A DNA stretch of 64,000 nt from Virgibacillus aidingensis (GTDB lineage Bacteria > Bacillota > Bacilli > Bacillales > Amphibacillaceae), in the NCBI RefSeq assembly GCF_010994035.1, contig NZ_WIXN01000010.1, positions 62,001 through 126,000 on the forward strand. The letters run 5' to 3'. The position numbers were made by a program, and so were the translations under genes. The notes under the pieces are model-generated. The model was not told the origin of the DNA, made no database searches, and saw only the letters and a program-made list of their open reading frames with translations. Every line of letters starts with the position of its first letter. Within the stretch, counting starts at the first letter, position 1. Positions 43,670 to 58,127 of the stretch are shown one piece after another.

Positions 43670-43972
43670 TCAGGCGATTTTCAGCAGCGCTTCTTTTCCG
43701 GACATCCCTTCTTCCCATCCATAAGCTTTTGAAGCTTCCGTGACTTTTTCCAATGGGGCATGTAATAATTCATCAATTGTTCTTACGCCTGAAGCTCTGC
43801 CGGCAATGACCTTTCTGTGTTTGAGCTTTTCATTTAACACATCCACATCCAATGCAGCACACATAATGTAGCCGACTTCATTGGTAATCATCAGCAAATT
43901 GGTTTTGGGAAGTTCTACCTTAATAGCTGTAAAATGCATTCCTTCCACTTCTAATGGATTTACGGTTATCAT
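43670..43972 (-). CDS. yunC: Conserved protein YunC (DUF1805)
   Basis: 100 residues. MITVNPLEVEGMHFTAIKVELPKTNLLMITNEVGYIMCAALDVDVLNEKL and RKVIAGRASGVRTIDELLHAPLEKVTEAS fit the small DUF1805 family, represented by YunC. It is a compact alpha/beta protein of unknown function. AAGGAGGCAG precedes the ATG. It lies between yunD and yunB, as in B. subtilis. Confidence 0.88.
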   Translation of the reverse strand: MITVNPLEVEGMHFTAIKVELPKTNLLMITNEVGYIMCAALDVDVLNEKLKHRKVIAGRASGVRTIDELLHAPLEKVTEASKAYGWEEGMSGKEALLKIA

Positions 43973-44072
43973 GAATCACACTGCCTCCTTCAAACTGTAC
44001 ATTAATAATGTATGCAGTTGAACAACACAGTGTCACAGCATTGAGGCGTCTCTTAAACACCCTCGCTACCTT

Positions 44073-45470
44073 CTATGAAGAGAATGTCCTGCGCAGTGTA
44101 TCAGCCAATATATCACGCAAAAACTCAGGCAGCATATATTGTTTTGTTTCCGATTTGGCAATTTCCGGCAGCAGCCGGCCAAAGGTAAATGTATCCGCTG
44201 TGGCAACCGAATAGACGTTATCGGGATCCAATGGTTCATCATGAAATAATACATTTTCCACATGTTCTTCACCATCTTCATGGAATGCCGTTTCCACAGT
44301 TAAACCCGAAAAGACCATTCTCCCCAATACTTCCCCGCGAAAACCAAAGCCTTTTAATTTTAATTCCGTAAAGGATTTTGCAAGTGAACCGCGAACGACT
44401 TCCAACAGCTCATCGCCTTTTAATTCCACGATACAGGGATTAATTGGGTGCGGACATATCCGGTGAATATCCGAATACGTAATAGCACCGGCTGGAAACT
44501 CATCGAGCAGCAGACCTGCATTAAGCATGGCCACATCTGTTTCTGCCCAATGTTTTAATGTATGGGTCAGTTCCTGCATAATTTTTGTTTCTTTGAACCA
44601 GCCTACTTCAATGGGGATTTCCGTATGAACGACCACTTCTCCCATAATTTCTGCTGCCCTGTAATTCAGCTGCTGCAGACTTTGCTCTGTTTGTAAATCC
44701 TTTGCTAAATGGGAAATTTCCGTAGCATATGCTTCTTTATTTACTAGTTTCTTCTTCTCATGATCCCAAGTTAATATCACTTCCCCGACATGGTAACAAT
44801 GCTTTCCGGCCGCTGTGATTACAGTATTATTCACATGCTCCCCTGTCCGGAGTAAATGATGAGTATGCCCTCCAATAATCACATCGATTTCCGGAAATCT
44901 CCTGGCTATTTCCTGATCTTCACTTATTCCCAGATGAGACAATAAAACGATTACGTCCGTCTTCTCACTTAACCCTCGTATATAAGAATCCAGGACCTGG
45001 TACGGGGATGAAACATGCCAGTCCAAAAGTTCATAAAAAGCATTAAAAGGAGCAGTCAGGCCAATAAATCCTACTTTTACTCCTTGTATGGACTTTACTT
45101 GAAGTGTAGGCTGCAGCCACGACGGGTCCGTAGGCGTCCGGCTCTCTAAGTTAGCACAAACAACGTGAAAACCTGCATCATCATACAGATGAAATAAGTC
45201 CTCATGCGGCAGCGTGATCCCCTCATTATTTCCGATCGTTACGACATCATAATCAAGAGCATTCATTAAGGCAACATTCGCTTTTCCCATATAAGCTTCT
45301 GCAATCGGATTCACTCGGTCCACATGATCTCCTGCGTCAATCAGCCAATAGGAAGCATTGACGGCATCCTTCTTTGCCGTTTCTTGCTTTAAATAAGAAG
45401 CAACCCGCGGCCACTGGTCAAAATTACTATGTAAATCATTTGTATAATAAAAGTATAATTTTTCCTGCAT
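44073..45470 (-). CDS. yunD: Metallophosphoesterase/5'-nucleotidase family protein YunD
   Basis: 465 residues from ATG 45470, with AAGGAG eight bases upstream. Calcineurin-like motifs: YTNDLHSNF, DAGDHVDR, TIGNNEGI, LLSHLG and GGHTHHLL. The GNHE motif of most family members reads GNNE, so the usual catalytic His is Asn; I believe this is common to YunD-type proteins, but it weakens a nucleotidase claim. The C-terminal substrate domain spans about 290-465. There is no signal peptide, so unlike secreted nucleotidases it is cytoplasmic. It follows yunE by 12 bp. Confidence 0.85.
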   Translation of the reverse strand: MQEKLYFYYTNDLHSNFDQWPRVASYLKQETAKKDAVNASYWLIDAGDHVDRVNPIAEAYMGKANVALMNALDYDVVTIGNNEGITLPHEDLFHLYDDAGFHVVCANLESRTPTDPSWLQPTLQVKSIQGVKVGFIGLTAPFNAFYELLDWHVSSPYQVLDSYIRGLSEKTDVIVLLSHLGISEDQEIARRFPEIDVIIGGHTHHLLRTGEHVNNTVITAAGKHCYHVGEVILTWDHEKKKLVNKEAYATEISHLAKDLQTEQSLQQLNYRAAEIMGEVVVHTEIPIEVGWFKETKIMQELTHTLKHWAETDVAMLNAGLLLDEFPAGAITYSDIHRICPHPINPCIVELKGDELLEVVRGSLAKSFTELKLKGFGFRGEVLGRMVFSGLTVETAFHEDGEEHVENVLFHDEPLDPDNVYSVATADTFTFGRLLPEIAKSETKQYMLPEFLRDILADTLRRTFSS

Positions 45471-45482
45471 ATTCAAAACTCC

Positions 45483-46295
45483 TTAGGCCAAACCCTGAAA
45501 GATCATCCGGATACCAATGACCACCAATAAAATCCTGAGTACCCATTCCAGTGTGTTACCCGGCAGTCGCTGGTTCACTAAAGCACCCAGCTTGCCGCCA
45601 ACCCAGGCCCCGGGTATGAAAAAGAAGACATATTCCCATGCGACATGTCCAAGAGCAATATGTGTTGATGCGCCAATCATACTTACAAAGACAATCATAA
45701 ACATGGAAGTGGCTGTCGCAATATGGATTGGAAAGCCAAATAAGAGAATGAGTACAGGCACCATGATAGATCCGCCGCCAATCCCAAATAAACCGGAAAT
45801 GGCGCCAACAGCAAGAGACACGATAAATACAATAGGGATGGAAACACGGTAGTAATATGTCTTCCCCGCAATATCGAATGATCGCACCCCTTTTTGCCCT
45901 GGGTCTATTTCTTTTCTTTCCGGCTTCAGGAAAAACAGCATGGATATTAAAATGGTAATAATTCCAAAATACAATAAAAAAGCATTGGTATCAAAGAACT
46001 GATTAAGCCACGATCCAAATATACTTCCGGGAATACTGCCTGTCAAAAATAACAGCCCTGTTTTATAATCTACTCTTCCCGCTTTAAAATAGGATATGGT
46101 AGAAGATAAGGCTGTAAAAATCATGACTATCAATGATATACCAACAATAGTCTGAGGGGTTGCCCAAAAAAATGCATCAAAAAATTCGTGCAAAAGCAAG
46201 AGGGCGGGAACAAGAATCAAACCACCGCCCAAACCCATTAAACTGCCCATAAAGGCAGTGATAATTCCAATCAGTAAACAAATTAAAAAAACCAA
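45483..46295 (-). CDS. yunE: TauE/SafE-family permease YunE
   Basis: 270 residues starting at TTG 46295, with AGAAGGCGA upstream. Two homologous halves each begin with a glycine-rich helix: GIITAFMGSLMGLGGGLILVPALL and GAISGLFGIGGGSIMVPVLILL. The ATATSMFMIVFVSMIGASTHI segment is also typical. About eight membrane helices are present. The family moves sulfite, sulfoacetate or similar sulfur anions across the membrane; direction and substrate are not known for YunE. It is the first gene of yunE-yunD. Confidence 0.87.
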   Translation of the reverse strand: MVFLICLLIGIITAFMGSLMGLGGGLILVPALLLLHEFFDAFFWATPQTIVGISLIVMIFTALSSTISYFKAGRVDYKTGLLFLTGSIPGSIFGSWLNQFFDTNAFLLYFGIITILISMLFFLKPERKEIDPGQKGVRSFDIAGKTYYYRVSIPIVFIVSLAVGAISGLFGIGGGSIMVPVLILLFGFPIHIATATSMFMIVFVSMIGASTHIALGHVAWEYVFFFIPGAWVGGKLGALVNQRLPGNTLEWVLRILLVVIGIRMIFQGLA

Positions 46296-46682
46296 TCATT
46301 TCGCCTTCTATCCTATAGATGTTCTCCACCTATACTATCATTGTTAAGTTTAAATTCCCAGCAGGACAAACAGAACAATTAACCGCTTATTCTGCACAGC
46401 TGTTTCTTTACTTTAAATGTTCTTATATTTAATAGTAATCTCCATGAACGTTGTCTTCATTCAGTTTATTTCCTTTCATTTTCCTTAATATTTCTGTTAT
46501 AGCTTCCTAAGTTTACGCTTTTTTCTGTGCGTACAGTTTAAAATAACTATTCATACAATAGAGTGGTTAAAATAGTTGGTTAGGAAAGCACCCGGAGACG
46601 ATTTAAAAGAAAATCACTTGCTGGGGACAAAGAGGAAAAACATATTCCAGTCCTGGTTCTTTGCTGCTGGTTGAAAAATTAA
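46296..46682. other. Intergenic region between yunE and sufB
   Basis: About 420 bp between the yunE start and the sufB terminator. It must hold the yunE promoter. I see no gene, repeat or RNA. Confidence 0.4.
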
Positions 46683-46712
46683 ACCCCTGTCACACAAGTG
46701 ACAAGGGTTTAA
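46683..46712 (-). terminator. Terminator of the suf operon
   Basis: ACCCTTGTCAC and GTGACAGGGGTTT pair around TTGT, with TTTAATTTTT following on the minus strand, 6 bp past the sufB stop. Confidence 0.8.
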
Positions 46713-46717
46713 AACGT

Positions 46718-48115
46718 TTATCCGATAGAACCTTCCATTTCAAAGCTGATTAAACGGTTCATTTCCACCGCGTATTCCATTGGGAGTTCTTTTGTGAATG
46801 GCTCAATGAAGCCCATGACAATCATTTCTGTTGCTTCCTGTTCATCCAGGCCTCTGCTCATCAGATAGAACAGCTGCTCTTCGGAAACTTTGGAAACTTT
46901 TGCTTCGTGTTCCAAAGAGATATTGTCATTGTAAATTTCGTTATACGGAATGGTATCTGATGTGGATTGGTTATCCATAATTAACGTATCACACTCGATG
47001 TTGGAGCGTGCACCATCCGCTTTTCTTCCGAAGTGTACCAGTCCCAGGTAGGATACTTTTCCGCCACCTCTGGAGATGGACTTGGAAACGATGGAAGATG
47101 ACGTATTTGGTGCCAAGTGATGCATTTTTGCTCCGGCATGCTGCAGCTGGCCTTTACCTGCTAACGCAATCGAAAGCGTGTTTCCGCGTGCACCTTCTCC
47201 GCGCAGCAGAATGGATGGATATTTCATCGTTAATTTGGAACCAAGGTTACCGTCAATCCATTCCATAGTACCATTGGCATCCACAGTTGCTCTTTTCGTA
47301 ACCAGGTTGTATACGTTATTTGCCCAGTTTTGAATGGTTGTATAGCGGCAGTAAGCATCTTTTTTAACAAAGATTTCAACAACGGCACTATGCAGTGAGT
47401 TTGTTGTATAAATAGGTGCAGTACAGCCCTCTACATAGTGTACAGAAGCACCTTCATCAACGATGATCAGCGTTCTTTCAAACTGTCCCATATTTTCCGA
47501 GTTAATGCGGAAATAAGCCTGTAACGGTGTGGAAGTCTGAACGCCTTTTGGCACATAGATAAATGAACCGCCAGACCATACAGCAGAGTTTAATGCCGAA
47601 AATTTATTATCTGTTGCCGGAACTACTTTGCCAAAGTATTCCTTGAACAGCTCTTCATTCTCTTTCAATGCAGTGTCAGTATCTTTAAAGATAATGCCCA
47701 TTTCTTCCAAATCTTCTTTTAAGCTGTGATAAACCACTTCGGATTCATACTGTGCAGAAACACCAGCAAGATATTTTTGCTCCGCCTCAGGGATTCCCAG
47801 CTTATCAAAAGTCTGCTTGATTTCTTCTGGCACTTCATCCCATGTTCTTCCCTGTTTCTCCGAAGGCTTTACATAGTATACAATTTCATCAAAATCAAGC
47901 TCGGAAAGATCTCCGCCCCACTGCGGCATTGGACGTTCATAGAAATGCTCCAGCGCTTTCAGGCGGTAATCAAGCATCCACTCCGGCTCTTCCTTCATTC
48001 TGGAAATTTCCTCTACAATTTCACGGGTTAAACCTTTTCCTGAACGGAAAACAGAGACGTCTCTGTCTTGAAACCCATATTTATAATCTTCTATTTCAGG
48101 CACATTTTTTGCCAT
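46718..48115 (-). CDS. sufB: Fe-S cluster assembly protein SufB
   Basis: 465 residues, full length. [25 protein letters not shown] is the SufB N-terminus. [30 protein letters not shown] (candidate cluster-ligand cysteine) and [18 protein letters not shown] are family blocks, and [28 protein letters not shown] ends the beta-helix. With SufC and SufD it forms the SufBC2D scaffold on which [Fe-S] clusters are built from sulfide delivered by SufS-SufU. AAGGAGG precedes the ATG. Last gene of the operon. Confidence 0.97.
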   Translation of the reverse strand: MAKNVPEIEDYKYGFQDRDVSVFRSGKGLTREIVEEISRMKEEPEWMLDYRLKALEHFYERPMPQWGGDLSELDFDEIVYYVKPSEKQGRTWDEVPEEIKQTFDKLGIPEAEQKYLAGVSAQYESEVVYHSLKEDLEEMGIIFKDTDTALKENEELFKEYFGKVVPATDNKFSALNSAVWSGGSFIYVPKGVQTSTPLQAYFRINSENMGQFERTLIIVDEGASVHYVEGCTAPIYTTNSLHSAVVEIFVKKDAYCRYTTIQNWANNVYNLVTKRATVDANGTMEWIDGNLGSKLTMKYPSILLRGEGARGNTLSIALAGKGQLQHAGAKMHHLAPNTSSSIVSKSISRGGGKVSYLGLVHFGRKADGARSNIECDTLIMDNQSTSDTIPYNEIYNDNISLEHEAKVSKVSEEQLFYLMSRGLDEQEATEMIVMGFIEPFTKELPMEYAVEMNRLISFEMEGSIG

Positions 48116-48156
48116 GAATTATACCTCCTTAAGGTGTTTTTAAATGACAGTTTCCA

Positions 48157-51105
<2,949 letters not shown>

Positions 51106-51122
51106 TTAGATCCCTCCTTGCT

Positions 51123-51908
51123 TTACGCGTTTTGGCCTACTGTTTCGTCTTCGATTCCCAATTCTTCCTTGATCCATTCATACCCTTCTGCTTCCAGACG
51201 CTGTGCCAATTCAGGTCCGCCTGATTTAACAATGCGTCCTTGCATCATGACATGAACATAATCCGGTTCAATGTAATTCAGCAAGCGCTGATAGTGAGTA
51301 ATAATTAAGCAGCCAAAGTTTTCACTGCGCATTTGATTAATTCCTTTTGAAACGATCTTCAAGGCATCAATATCCAACCCGGAGTCAATCTCATCGAGAA
51401 TGGCAATTTCAGGTTTAAGCAGCATGAGCTGAAGAATCTCGTTGCGCTTTTTCTCCCCGCCTGAAAACCCTTCATTCAAATAACGCTGTGCCATGTTTTT
51501 ATCAATTTCAAGTGCATCCAATGTACTATCCATTTCTTTAATGAATTTCATAAGCGGAATTTCGTCGCCTTCTTCACGCTTTGCATTAATAGCCGAGCGC
51601 AGGAAGTCTGAAGTAGTTACACCGCTGATCTCACTAGGATATTGCATTGCAAGGAAAAGTCCTGCACGGGCACGTTCATCCACTTCCATCTCCAGTACAT
51701 CTTCACCGTCCAGATGGATGCTTCCTTCTGTAATCTCATATTTCGGATGTCCCATCACTGCTGAGGCCAGCGTAGATTTCCCTGTGCCATTCGGCCCCAT
51801 TACCGCGTGAAATTCTCCACCCTTTATCGTAAGGTCTACTCCCTTTAATATCTCTTTATCTTCAATAGTAACATGAAGATTCTTGATTTCCAGTGTTGAT
51901 CCTGCCAT
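51123..51908 (-). CDS. sufC: Fe-S assembly ATPase SufC
   Basis: 261 residues of the ABC ATPase fold. Walker A: GPNGTGKSTLAS. Signature: FSGGEKKRNEI, the SufC variant. Walker B: PEIAILDEIDSGLD. H-loop: LIITHYQRLL. There is no membrane partner: SufC is a soluble ABC protein that drives shape changes in SufB-SufD. GGAGGTATCGAC precedes the ATG. First gene of the operon. Confidence 0.97.
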   Translation of the reverse strand: MAGSTLEIKNLHVTIEDKEILKGVDLTIKGGEFHAVMGPNGTGKSTLASAVMGHPKYEITEGSIHLDGEDVLEMEVDERARAGLFLAMQYPSEISGVTTSDFLRSAINAKREEGDEIPLMKFIKEMDSTLDALEIDKNMAQRYLNEGFSGGEKKRNEILQLMLLKPEIAILDEIDSGLDIDALKIVSKGINQMRSENFGCLIITHYQRLLNYIEPDYVHVMMQGRIVKSGGPELAQRLEAEGYEWIKEELGIEDETVGQNA

Positions 51909-51984
51909 GTCGATACCTCCAAATACTTATTTGTATGTTTGATTTATGAATGAAGCCTTTCATTCTCAATCTATTCTCATTACA

Positions 51985-52013
51985 ATCTTAAATCATTTCA
52001 AAAGTAATATCAA
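51985..52013 (-). promoter_or_regulatory. Sigma-A promoter of the suf operon
   Basis: On the minus strand TTGATA, a 17-base spacer and TAAGAT lie about 80 bp before sufC. Just downstream are two direct copies of TGAGAAT, four bases apart, which could be an operator. Confidence 0.65.
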
Positions 52014-52125
52014 CTCTTGTGAATGATCCTTATTCCATACAGGTAGAAGGACTGCAAATTCAGTTGTGTACTGTAATAAAAGGCATTCCTTTTCATTTTT
52101 TTTGCAGCCGGCTTTTACACCATTA

Positions 52126-55005
52126 TTATTGTTCAGTCAAAGCCTGTTCTTTCTTTTTCAATGTTTTATTCATCCGCTTTTTATCCCGTTCCAGAACGTT
52201 TTTCAAATAATAGCCGGTATAGGAATTTTCCGCTTTCACAATTTCCTCGGGTGTTCCGCTGGCGATAATTTCTCCGCCCCGGTCCCCGCCTTCCGGTCCC
52301 AGATCAATAATATGATCTGCCGTTTTTATTACATCCAAATTATGCTCGATGATCAGAACACTGTCTCCGTTATCCACGAGCCGCTGCAGCACCTCGAGAA
52401 GTCTTCCAATATCATCTGCATGCAGCCCTGTCGTCGGTTCATCCAGTATATAAAAGGATTTGCCATTGGATCTACGATGCAGTTCACTTGCCAGCTTCAC
52501 ACGCTGGGCCTCCCCGCCTGACAGGGTTGTTGCCGGTTGTCCGAGCTTAACATAACCAAGTCCAACATCATAGATGGTCTGCATTTTCCGTTTGACTTTT
52601 GGGATATTCGCAAAGAAATCCAATGCTTCCTCAATCGTTAAATCCAGGACCTCCGCAATATTTTTCCCTTTATATTTTACTTCCAGTGTTTCCCTGTTAT
52701 AGCGCTGTCCATGGCATACTTCACACGGTACATACACGTCGGGAAGGAAGTGCATTTCTATTTTTATGATGCCATCGCCGCGGCATGCTTCACAGCGTCC
52801 GCCTTTCACATTAAAACTGAAGCGCCCTTTCTTATACCCGCGGACTTTCGCTTCATTCGTCTGGGCAAACACATCCCTGATATTGTCAAACACTCCCGTA
52901 TACGTAGCCGGGTTTGATCGTGGGGTTCTTCCTATCGGCGACTGATCAATGTCAATCACCTTGTCGATATGCTCTATCCCTTTTATTTTTTTATGCTTCC
53001 CTGGTTTCAGCTTGCTTTTATAGAGTGCTTTCGACAGTGACTTATACAAGATGTCATTGACAAGCGTACTCTTTCCCGAACCCGAAACACCGGTGACGAC
53101 GGAAAATAACCCAATCGGAAATTTTGCCCGGACATTCTTCAGATTATTTTCCGAAGCACCGAGTACTTCAATGTACTTTTTCCCTTTCTTTCTCCGCTTG
53201 TTCGGAACCGGAATAAACTTGTCGCCTGCCAGATAGTTTCCTGTCAGCGATTGTTTATTTTTCATGACTTCCTCCGGCGGGCCGCTTGCAACAATTTCCC
53301 CCCCGTGTTCCCCGGCGCCCGGGCCGATGTCGATAAGCCAGTCGGCTGCCATCATCGTATCTTCATCATGTTCCACCACGATCAAAGTGTTATCCAGATC
53401 CCGCATCCTTTTCAGTGTGTTAAGCAGCCGGTCATTATCCCGCTGATGCAGGCCGATGGATGGTTCATCAAGCACATACAAGACCCCGGTTAAAGCAGAA
53501 CCAATCTGTGTAGCCAGCCGGATCCGCTGGGCTTCCCCTCCTGAGAGGGTTCCGGCAGCTCTGGACAATGTCAGGTAATCCAGTCCGACATTAACTAAAA
53601 ATTCAAGTCTGTTATCAATTTCCTTTAAAATCATTTTGGCAATCTGTGTTTCTTTTTCCGTCAGTGAGAGTCCGGCAAAAAAGTCCTTTGCTTCCACAAT
53701 GGAAAATTCGGTTACTTTGCTTATGTGGAGACCGTTTACCAGAACAGCCAGCGCTTCCTCTTTCAGTCTGTGGCCCGAACAAGAGGGGCAGGCTTTTTCT
53801 GCCATAAATTTGCCAAGGGTTTCCCGGATGAAGTCGGAACTTGTTTCATGATAACGTCTCGAAATATTATTCAGTACCCCTTCAAAAAGAATATGGGTAT
53901 CGCGGATCTTTCCAAAATCATTCTTATAATAAAAGTGAATTTTATCCTTGCCGCTTCCGTATAAAATTTTATCCATTTGATCTTTTGGAATATCTTTTAC
54001 CGGGATGTCCATATTAATGCCGTAGTGATTGCAGACACTTTTCAGCAGCTGCGGGTAATATTGGGAGCTAATCGGCTTCCAGGCATCAATGGCATGCTCA
54101 TTCAGTGTCAGATCCCAGTCCGGTATGACGAGCTCCAGATCCACTTCCAAATTGCTGCCCAGCCCGTCACAGGTAGGACAAGCACCAAATGGGCTGTTAA
54201 AAGAAAAAAGGCGCGGTTCCAGATCACTTATCGAAAATCCGCAAATAGGGCAGGCATGGTTTTCGCTGAAGGTCAATTCTTCCTCACCAATGACGTCCAC
54301 CAGAATATTTCCGCCGCCAAGTTCCAGCGCTGTCTCGATGGAATCACTCAGTCGTCCGGCAATGCCATCTTTGACAACAACCCTGTCAACGACTACTTCA
54401 ATAGAATGTTTTTTATTTTTATCCAGCTTAATTTCCTCTGATACTTCCCGCATTTCGTTATCGACCCGAATGCGGACATACCCTTCCTGTCTCAGTTTCT
54501 CAAATACTTTGACATGCTCCCCTTTTCTACCGGAAACGATCGGTGCGAGAATCTGCATCCTGGTCCGTTCCGGGTACTCCATGATACGGTCGACCATCTG
54601 CTGCACTGTCTGGGAGCTGATTTCTATGCCATGTTTCGGACAAGTCGGGCGGCCGACCCTGGCATATAAAAGCCTCAGATAATCGTAAATTTCCGTGACA
54701 GTCCCCACTGTGGAGCGGGGATTTTTGCTTGTTGTTTTCTGGTCGATCGCGATTGCAGGGGAAAGACCATCGATCGCATCGACGTCCGGCTTGTCCATCT
54801 GCCCGAGAAATTGCCTTGCGTAGGCGGAGAGAGATTCGACATAACGGCGCTGTCCCTCCGCATATATCGTATCAAATGCCAGAGAAGATTTCCCTGAACC
54901 GGATAAACCTGTTACAACAACCAGTTTATTTTTCGGGATAGTAACATTAATATCTTTCAAATTATGTGCGCGGGCACCTTGTATTTGTATATTTTTAGCA
55001 GGCAT
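52126..55005 (-). CDS. uvrA: Excinuclease ABC subunit A
   Basis: 959 residues, full length. Two ABC ATPase halves: the first with [28 protein letters not shown] and [17 protein letters not shown], the second with [16 protein letters not shown] and [15 protein letters not shown]. Zinc-binding CxxC pairs are in [34 protein letters not shown] and [31 protein letters not shown]. UvrA finds bulky DNA lesions and loads UvrB. The ATG lies 6 bp after uvrB, with its ribosome site inside the end of uvrB. The basic C-terminus ([20 protein letters not shown]) is normal for the family. Confidence 0.98.
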   Translation of the reverse strand: MPAKNIQIQGARAHNLKDINVTIPKNKLVVVTGLSGSGKSSLAFDTIYAEGQRRYVESLSAYARQFLGQMDKPDVDAIDGLSPAIAIDQKTTSKNPRSTVGTVTEIYDYLRLLYARVGRPTCPKHGIEISSQTVQQMVDRIMEYPERTRMQILAPIVSGRKGEHVKVFEKLRQEGYVRIRVDNEMREVSEEIKLDKNKKHSIEVVVDRVVVKDGIAGRLSDSIETALELGGGNILVDVIGEEELTFSENHACPICGFSISDLEPRLFSFNSPFGACPTCDGLGSNLEVDLELVIPDWDLTLNEHAIDAWKPISSQYYPQLLKSVCNHYGINMDIPVKDIPKDQMDKILYGSGKDKIHFYYKNDFGKIRDTHILFEGVLNNISRRYHETSSDFIRETLGKFMAEKACPSCSGHRLKEEALAVLVNGLHISKVTEFSIVEAKDFFAGLSLTEKETQIAKMILKEIDNRLEFLVNVGLDYLTLSRAAGTLSGGEAQRIRLATQIGSALTGVLYVLDEPSIGLHQRDNDRLLNTLKRMRDLDNTLIVVEHDEDTMMAADWLIDIGPGAGEHGGEIVASGPPEEVMKNKQSLTGNYLAGDKFIPVPNKRRKKGKKYIEVLGASENNLKNVRAKFPIGLFSVVTGVSGSGKSTLVNDILYKSLSKALYKSKLKPGKHKKIKGIEHIDKVIDIDQSPIGRTPRSNPATYTGVFDNIRDVFAQTNEAKVRGYKKGRFSFNVKGGRCEACRGDGIIKIEMHFLPDVYVPCEVCHGQRYNRETLEVKYKGKNIAEVLDLTIEEALDFFANIPKVKRKMQTIYDVGLGYVKLGQPATTLSGGEAQRVKLASELHRRSNGKSFYILDEPTTGLHADDIGRLLEVLQRLVDNGDSVLIIEHNLDVIKTADHIIDLGPEGGDRGGEIIASGTPEEIVKAENSYTGYYLKNVLERDKKRMNKTLKKKEQALTEQ

Positions 55006-55011
55006 GCTTAA

Positions 55012-56991
55012 TCACCCTTCAGCTTTGAGTTCAAGTATAATATCACGAAGCTCTGCAGCCTTCTCGAAATCGAGTGCTTTGGCTGCTTCCTTCATTTCTT
55101 TTTCCATCTGATCGATCACCTTTGTTTTTTCCTTTTTCGACAGTTCTGTCAGACTCTTCGTTGTTTCATTGTATTCTTCCGGTTCTTCCGCAGCAACTGT
55201 TGCCCGGATCACATCCCGGACATCCTTTTTAATCGTTGTCGGTGTAATATTATGTTTTTCATTAAATGCCATTTGAATCTTCCGGCGCCTGTTTGTTTCA
55301 TCCATTGCCACGCGCATCGAGTCGGTAATTTTATCGGCATACATGACAACTTCCCCTCTTTCGTTCCTCGCTGCCCGCCCCATCGTCTGAATGAGCGATC
55401 GCTCGGAACGCAGAAATCCTTCCTTATCCGCATCCAATATGGCAACAAGGGATACTTCCGGAATGTCCAATCCTTCCCTGAGCAGGTTAATGCCGACAAG
55501 CACATCGTATTTACCCACACGAAGATCACGGATGATTTCTATCCGCTCCAATGTTTTAATTTCCGAATGCAAATAAGCAACCTTGATCCCCAGTTCCTTC
55601 AGATAATCAGTTAAATCCTCGGACATTTTCTTCGTTAATGTGGTTACGAGCACTCTTTCATCTCGTTCTGTCCGTTTATTAATCTCACCAAGCAAGTCAT
55701 CAATCTGTCCTTCAATCGGCCGGACATGCACTTTTGGATCAAGCAAGCCGGTCGGCCGGATAATCTGCTCGGTAATGTCCGGAGAATGTTCCCGTTCATA
55801 AGGTCCCGGTGTAGCTGAAACATAAACAAGCTGATTTGTCTTTTTTTCAAATTCCTCAAATTTTAATGGGCGGTTATCCAATGCGGAAGGCAGGCGAAAT
55901 CCATGATCTACCAGCACTTGCTTCCGGGCTCTGTCTCCATTGTACATGCCGCGTACCTGTGGCAGCGTAGCGTGAGATTCATCCACGATCACGAGGAAAT
56001 TTTCCGGAAAGAAGTCCAAAAGTGTATACGGGGTATCCCCTTCATTCCGGAATGTTAAATGCCGGGAATAGTTTTCGATGCCCGAGCAAAAACCCATTTC
56101 CTCCATCATTTCCAAGTCGTAATTTGTCCGCTGTTCCAGACGCTGCGCTTCCAGCAGTTTATTTTCTGCACGCAATTCTTTTAATCTTTCCTGCAATTCC
56201 GCTTCTATATTTTTAATGGCCTTTTTCATTTTTTCCTCACGGGTAACAAAGTGGGATGCCGGGAAAATGGCTACATGCTCCCTGTCACCGACAATCTCTC
56301 CGGTTAATGCATCCACTTCACGAATCCGGTCTATTTCATCCCCGAAAAACTCAATCCGAATACAGTGCTCTTCCCGGGAGGCAGGAATAACTTCCACTGA
56401 ATCCCCGCGGACACGGAATGTACCGCGAATGAAATTGAGATCATTTCTTGCATATTGTATATCAACGAGATCCCTTAACAGCTGATCCCGGTCTTTTTCC
56501 ATACCTGTCCTTAATGATAAAACCTGGCTCCGGTATTCTTCCGGAGAACCTAAACCATATATACAGGATACACTGGCGACAATCAGTACATCGTTCCGCT
56601 CAAAAAGAGCCGATGTTGCCGAGTGACGCAATTTATCAATCTCGTCATTAATACTTGCATCCTTTTCAATAAATGTATCTGTGGAAGGCACATAGGCCTC
56701 TGGCTGATAATAATCATAATAGCTGACAAAATACTCTACAGCATTATTTGGAAAAAACTCTTTAAATTCACTGTACAATTGTCCCGCCAGCGTTTTATTA
56801 TGGGCCATAACAAGTGTTGGCCGGTTAATTTCCTTCACTACGTTGGACATCGTAAATGTTTTCCCGGTCCCTGTGGCACCAAGCAATGTCTGGTGGCGCT
56901 GACCGGCAAGAACCTTCTCCGTAATTTCCTTTATCGCTTGAGGCTGATCACCTGCAGGCTTATAGGGTGATATAAGTTCAAATTTCTCCAC
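55012..56991 (-). CDS. uvrB: Excinuclease ABC subunit B
   Basis: 659 residues starting at GTG 56991, with GGAGG eight bases upstream. Helicase-like motifs: Walker [16 protein letters not shown], the beta-hairpin [31 protein letters not shown] (motif II), [14 protein letters not shown], and [29 protein letters not shown] followed by QTMGRAARN. The C-terminal UVR motif [20 protein letters not shown] binds UvrC. UvrB verifies damage and forms the pre-incision complex. It is transcribed with uvrA; an upstream LexA-like box is given separately. Confidence 0.98.
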   Translation of the reverse strand: MEKFELISPYKPAGDQPQAIKEITEKVLAGQRHQTLLGATGTGKTFTMSNVVKEINRPTLVMAHNKTLAGQLYSEFKEFFPNNAVEYFVSYYDYYQPEAYVPSTDTFIEKDASINDEIDKLRHSATSALFERNDVLIVASVSCIYGLGSPEEYRSQVLSLRTGMEKDRDQLLRDLVDIQYARNDLNFIRGTFRVRGDSVEVIPASREEHCIRIEFFGDEIDRIREVDALTGEIVGDREHVAIFPASHFVTREEKMKKAIKNIEAELQERLKELRAENKLLEAQRLEQRTNYDLEMMEEMGFCSGIENYSRHLTFRNEGDTPYTLLDFFPENFLVIVDESHATLPQVRGMYNGDRARKQVLVDHGFRLPSALDNRPLKFEEFEKKTNQLVYVSATPGPYEREHSPDITEQIIRPTGLLDPKVHVRPIEGQIDDLLGEINKRTERDERVLVTTLTKKMSEDLTDYLKELGIKVAYLHSEIKTLERIEIIRDLRVGKYDVLVGINLLREGLDIPEVSLVAILDADKEGFLRSERSLIQTMGRAARNERGEVVMYADKITDSMRVAMDETNRRRKIQMAFNEKHNITPTTIKKDVRDVIRATVAAEEPEEYNETTKSLTELSKKEKTKVIDQMEKEMKEAAKALDFEKAAELRDIILELKAEG

Positions 56992-57058
56992 TGCTTATGC
57001 CTCCGTTCTTTTTCCTGCTATGATTATAACATAACAACACATCTATTTTAACAAAAAA

Positions 57059-57072
57059 CGAACAAATATTCT
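57059..57072 (-). promoter_or_regulatory. Possible LexA (SOS) box upstream of uvrB
   Basis: On the minus strand AGAATATTTGTTCG resembles the Bacillus LexA box CGAACNNNNGTTCG: one half is perfect and the other has two mismatches. A TATAAT lies between it and uvrB. SOS control of uvrB is well known in bacilli. Confidence 0.45.
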
Positions 57073-57134
57073 ATTGATTTCGCTTGGTATTATTTTACCC
57101 TTATTTCTGATGATGGAATCATTGATTACGCACG

Positions 57135-57163
57135 AAAAAACATTAGCGTCCCCCAGGCTAATG
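57135..57163 (-). terminator. Intrinsic terminator upstream of uvrB
   Basis: CATTAGC and GCTAATG pair around CTGGGGGAC, followed by GTTTTTTCG on the minus strand. It blocks transcription coming from the insertion sequence, and probably belonged to whatever gene once preceded uvrB. The rest of this 400-bp gap holds no gene. Confidence 0.7.
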
Positions 57164-57395
57164 CTTTCCAGTTTATTATATATTTACATGTGTTGATTGT
57201 AAAATAGCTGATTTAGAGGATACAGGACTTCTTAATTACCTACTATAATGGTACAACTTTCTGGTCTTTATCTTATATGCTGCAGCATGGTAAAGTATAG
57301 AAGGTGTGGGGACAATTACAGAAGCAAGTTTAAAGGTGAATGGTGTATTTGGCAAGTAAAAAATGTATGAAATGGCAATTAAAAATGCATGCCAC

Positions 57396-58127
57396 TTACC
57401 GCCTCGAATTATTACTGTAATAAAGATTCCTTATAACGAAAACTTTCCCGTTAAAAAGGAGTAGGTGGGAATGATGGATCAGCCGATCAATCACTGCTTC
57501 TGTTAATATTGGATCTCCGAAAACATGATTCCACTGCCCGAATTGAAGGTTAGTAGTAATCACCAGACTTTTATTCTCGTAACACATAGAAATGACTTGA
57601 AACAATAGCTGCGCACCATCTTTATGAAGAGGAATGTAGCCTAGTTCATCTAATATTAAGAGTTCCAATCTTTCAAGCTGCTTGATCAGCCTAGGGAGGG
57701 AACCATTTTGGTTCGCCTCAATTAGCTTATTTGCTAGAGCTGCCAATGTAAAGAACTTCACTTTGGTGCCATAACTATGTATGGCACTTAAGCCGATTAA
57801 TGTTGCCAAGTATGTTTTCCCTGTACCCACTCCACCATATAAAATCAAATTTTCCTTTTTATGAATGAATTTTCCTTGGAGAATACTATCCCGGTCAATC
57901 CCTTGGGGGATTTGAATATGCTCCCATTGAAAGGGCTGGTCACCTGTCTTTGGCAATTGTGCCTGCTTTAGTAATAAGTTCACTTTTCTTTCTTCTCTAT
58001 TCTCTATTTCCCTTTCAAATAACTGAAGAAGATAATCATAATTATTATCCGCTTTAATTTCATGATAATGCTCTCTGATCCAACTCAACTTTAGGCGCTT
58101 TGCGTATGCCTCGATTTGCTCTTTCAT
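57396..58127 (-). CDS. istB: IS21 helper ATPase IstB
   Basis: 243 residues, full length. A DnaA/DnaC-like AAA+ ATPase: Walker A GGVGTGKTYLATLIG, Walker B LLILDELGYIPLH, and SLVITTNLQFGQW as sensor region. IstB oligomers bend target DNA and activate the IstA transposase. The start (ATG 58127) overlaps the 3' end of the istA remnant by four bases, as in intact IS21 elements. The frame is intact although its partner is broken. Confidence 0.93.
   Translation of the reverse strand: MKEQIEAYAKRLKLSWIREHYHEIKADNNYDYLLQLFEREIENREERKVNLLLKQAQLPKTGDQPFQWEHIQIPQGIDRDSILQGKFIHKKENLILYGGVGTGKTYLATLIGLSAIHSYGTKVKFFTLAALANKLIEANQNGSLPRLIKQLERLELLILDELGYIPLHKDGAQLLFQVISMCYENKSLVITTNLQFGQWNHVFGDPILTEAVIDRLIHHSHLLLFNGKVFVIRNLYYSNNSRR

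Noticed and set aside
53977-54682. Long plus-strand frames inside uvrA
   Set aside because: They are antisense to the highly conserved UvrA and show no family motif or ribosome site.
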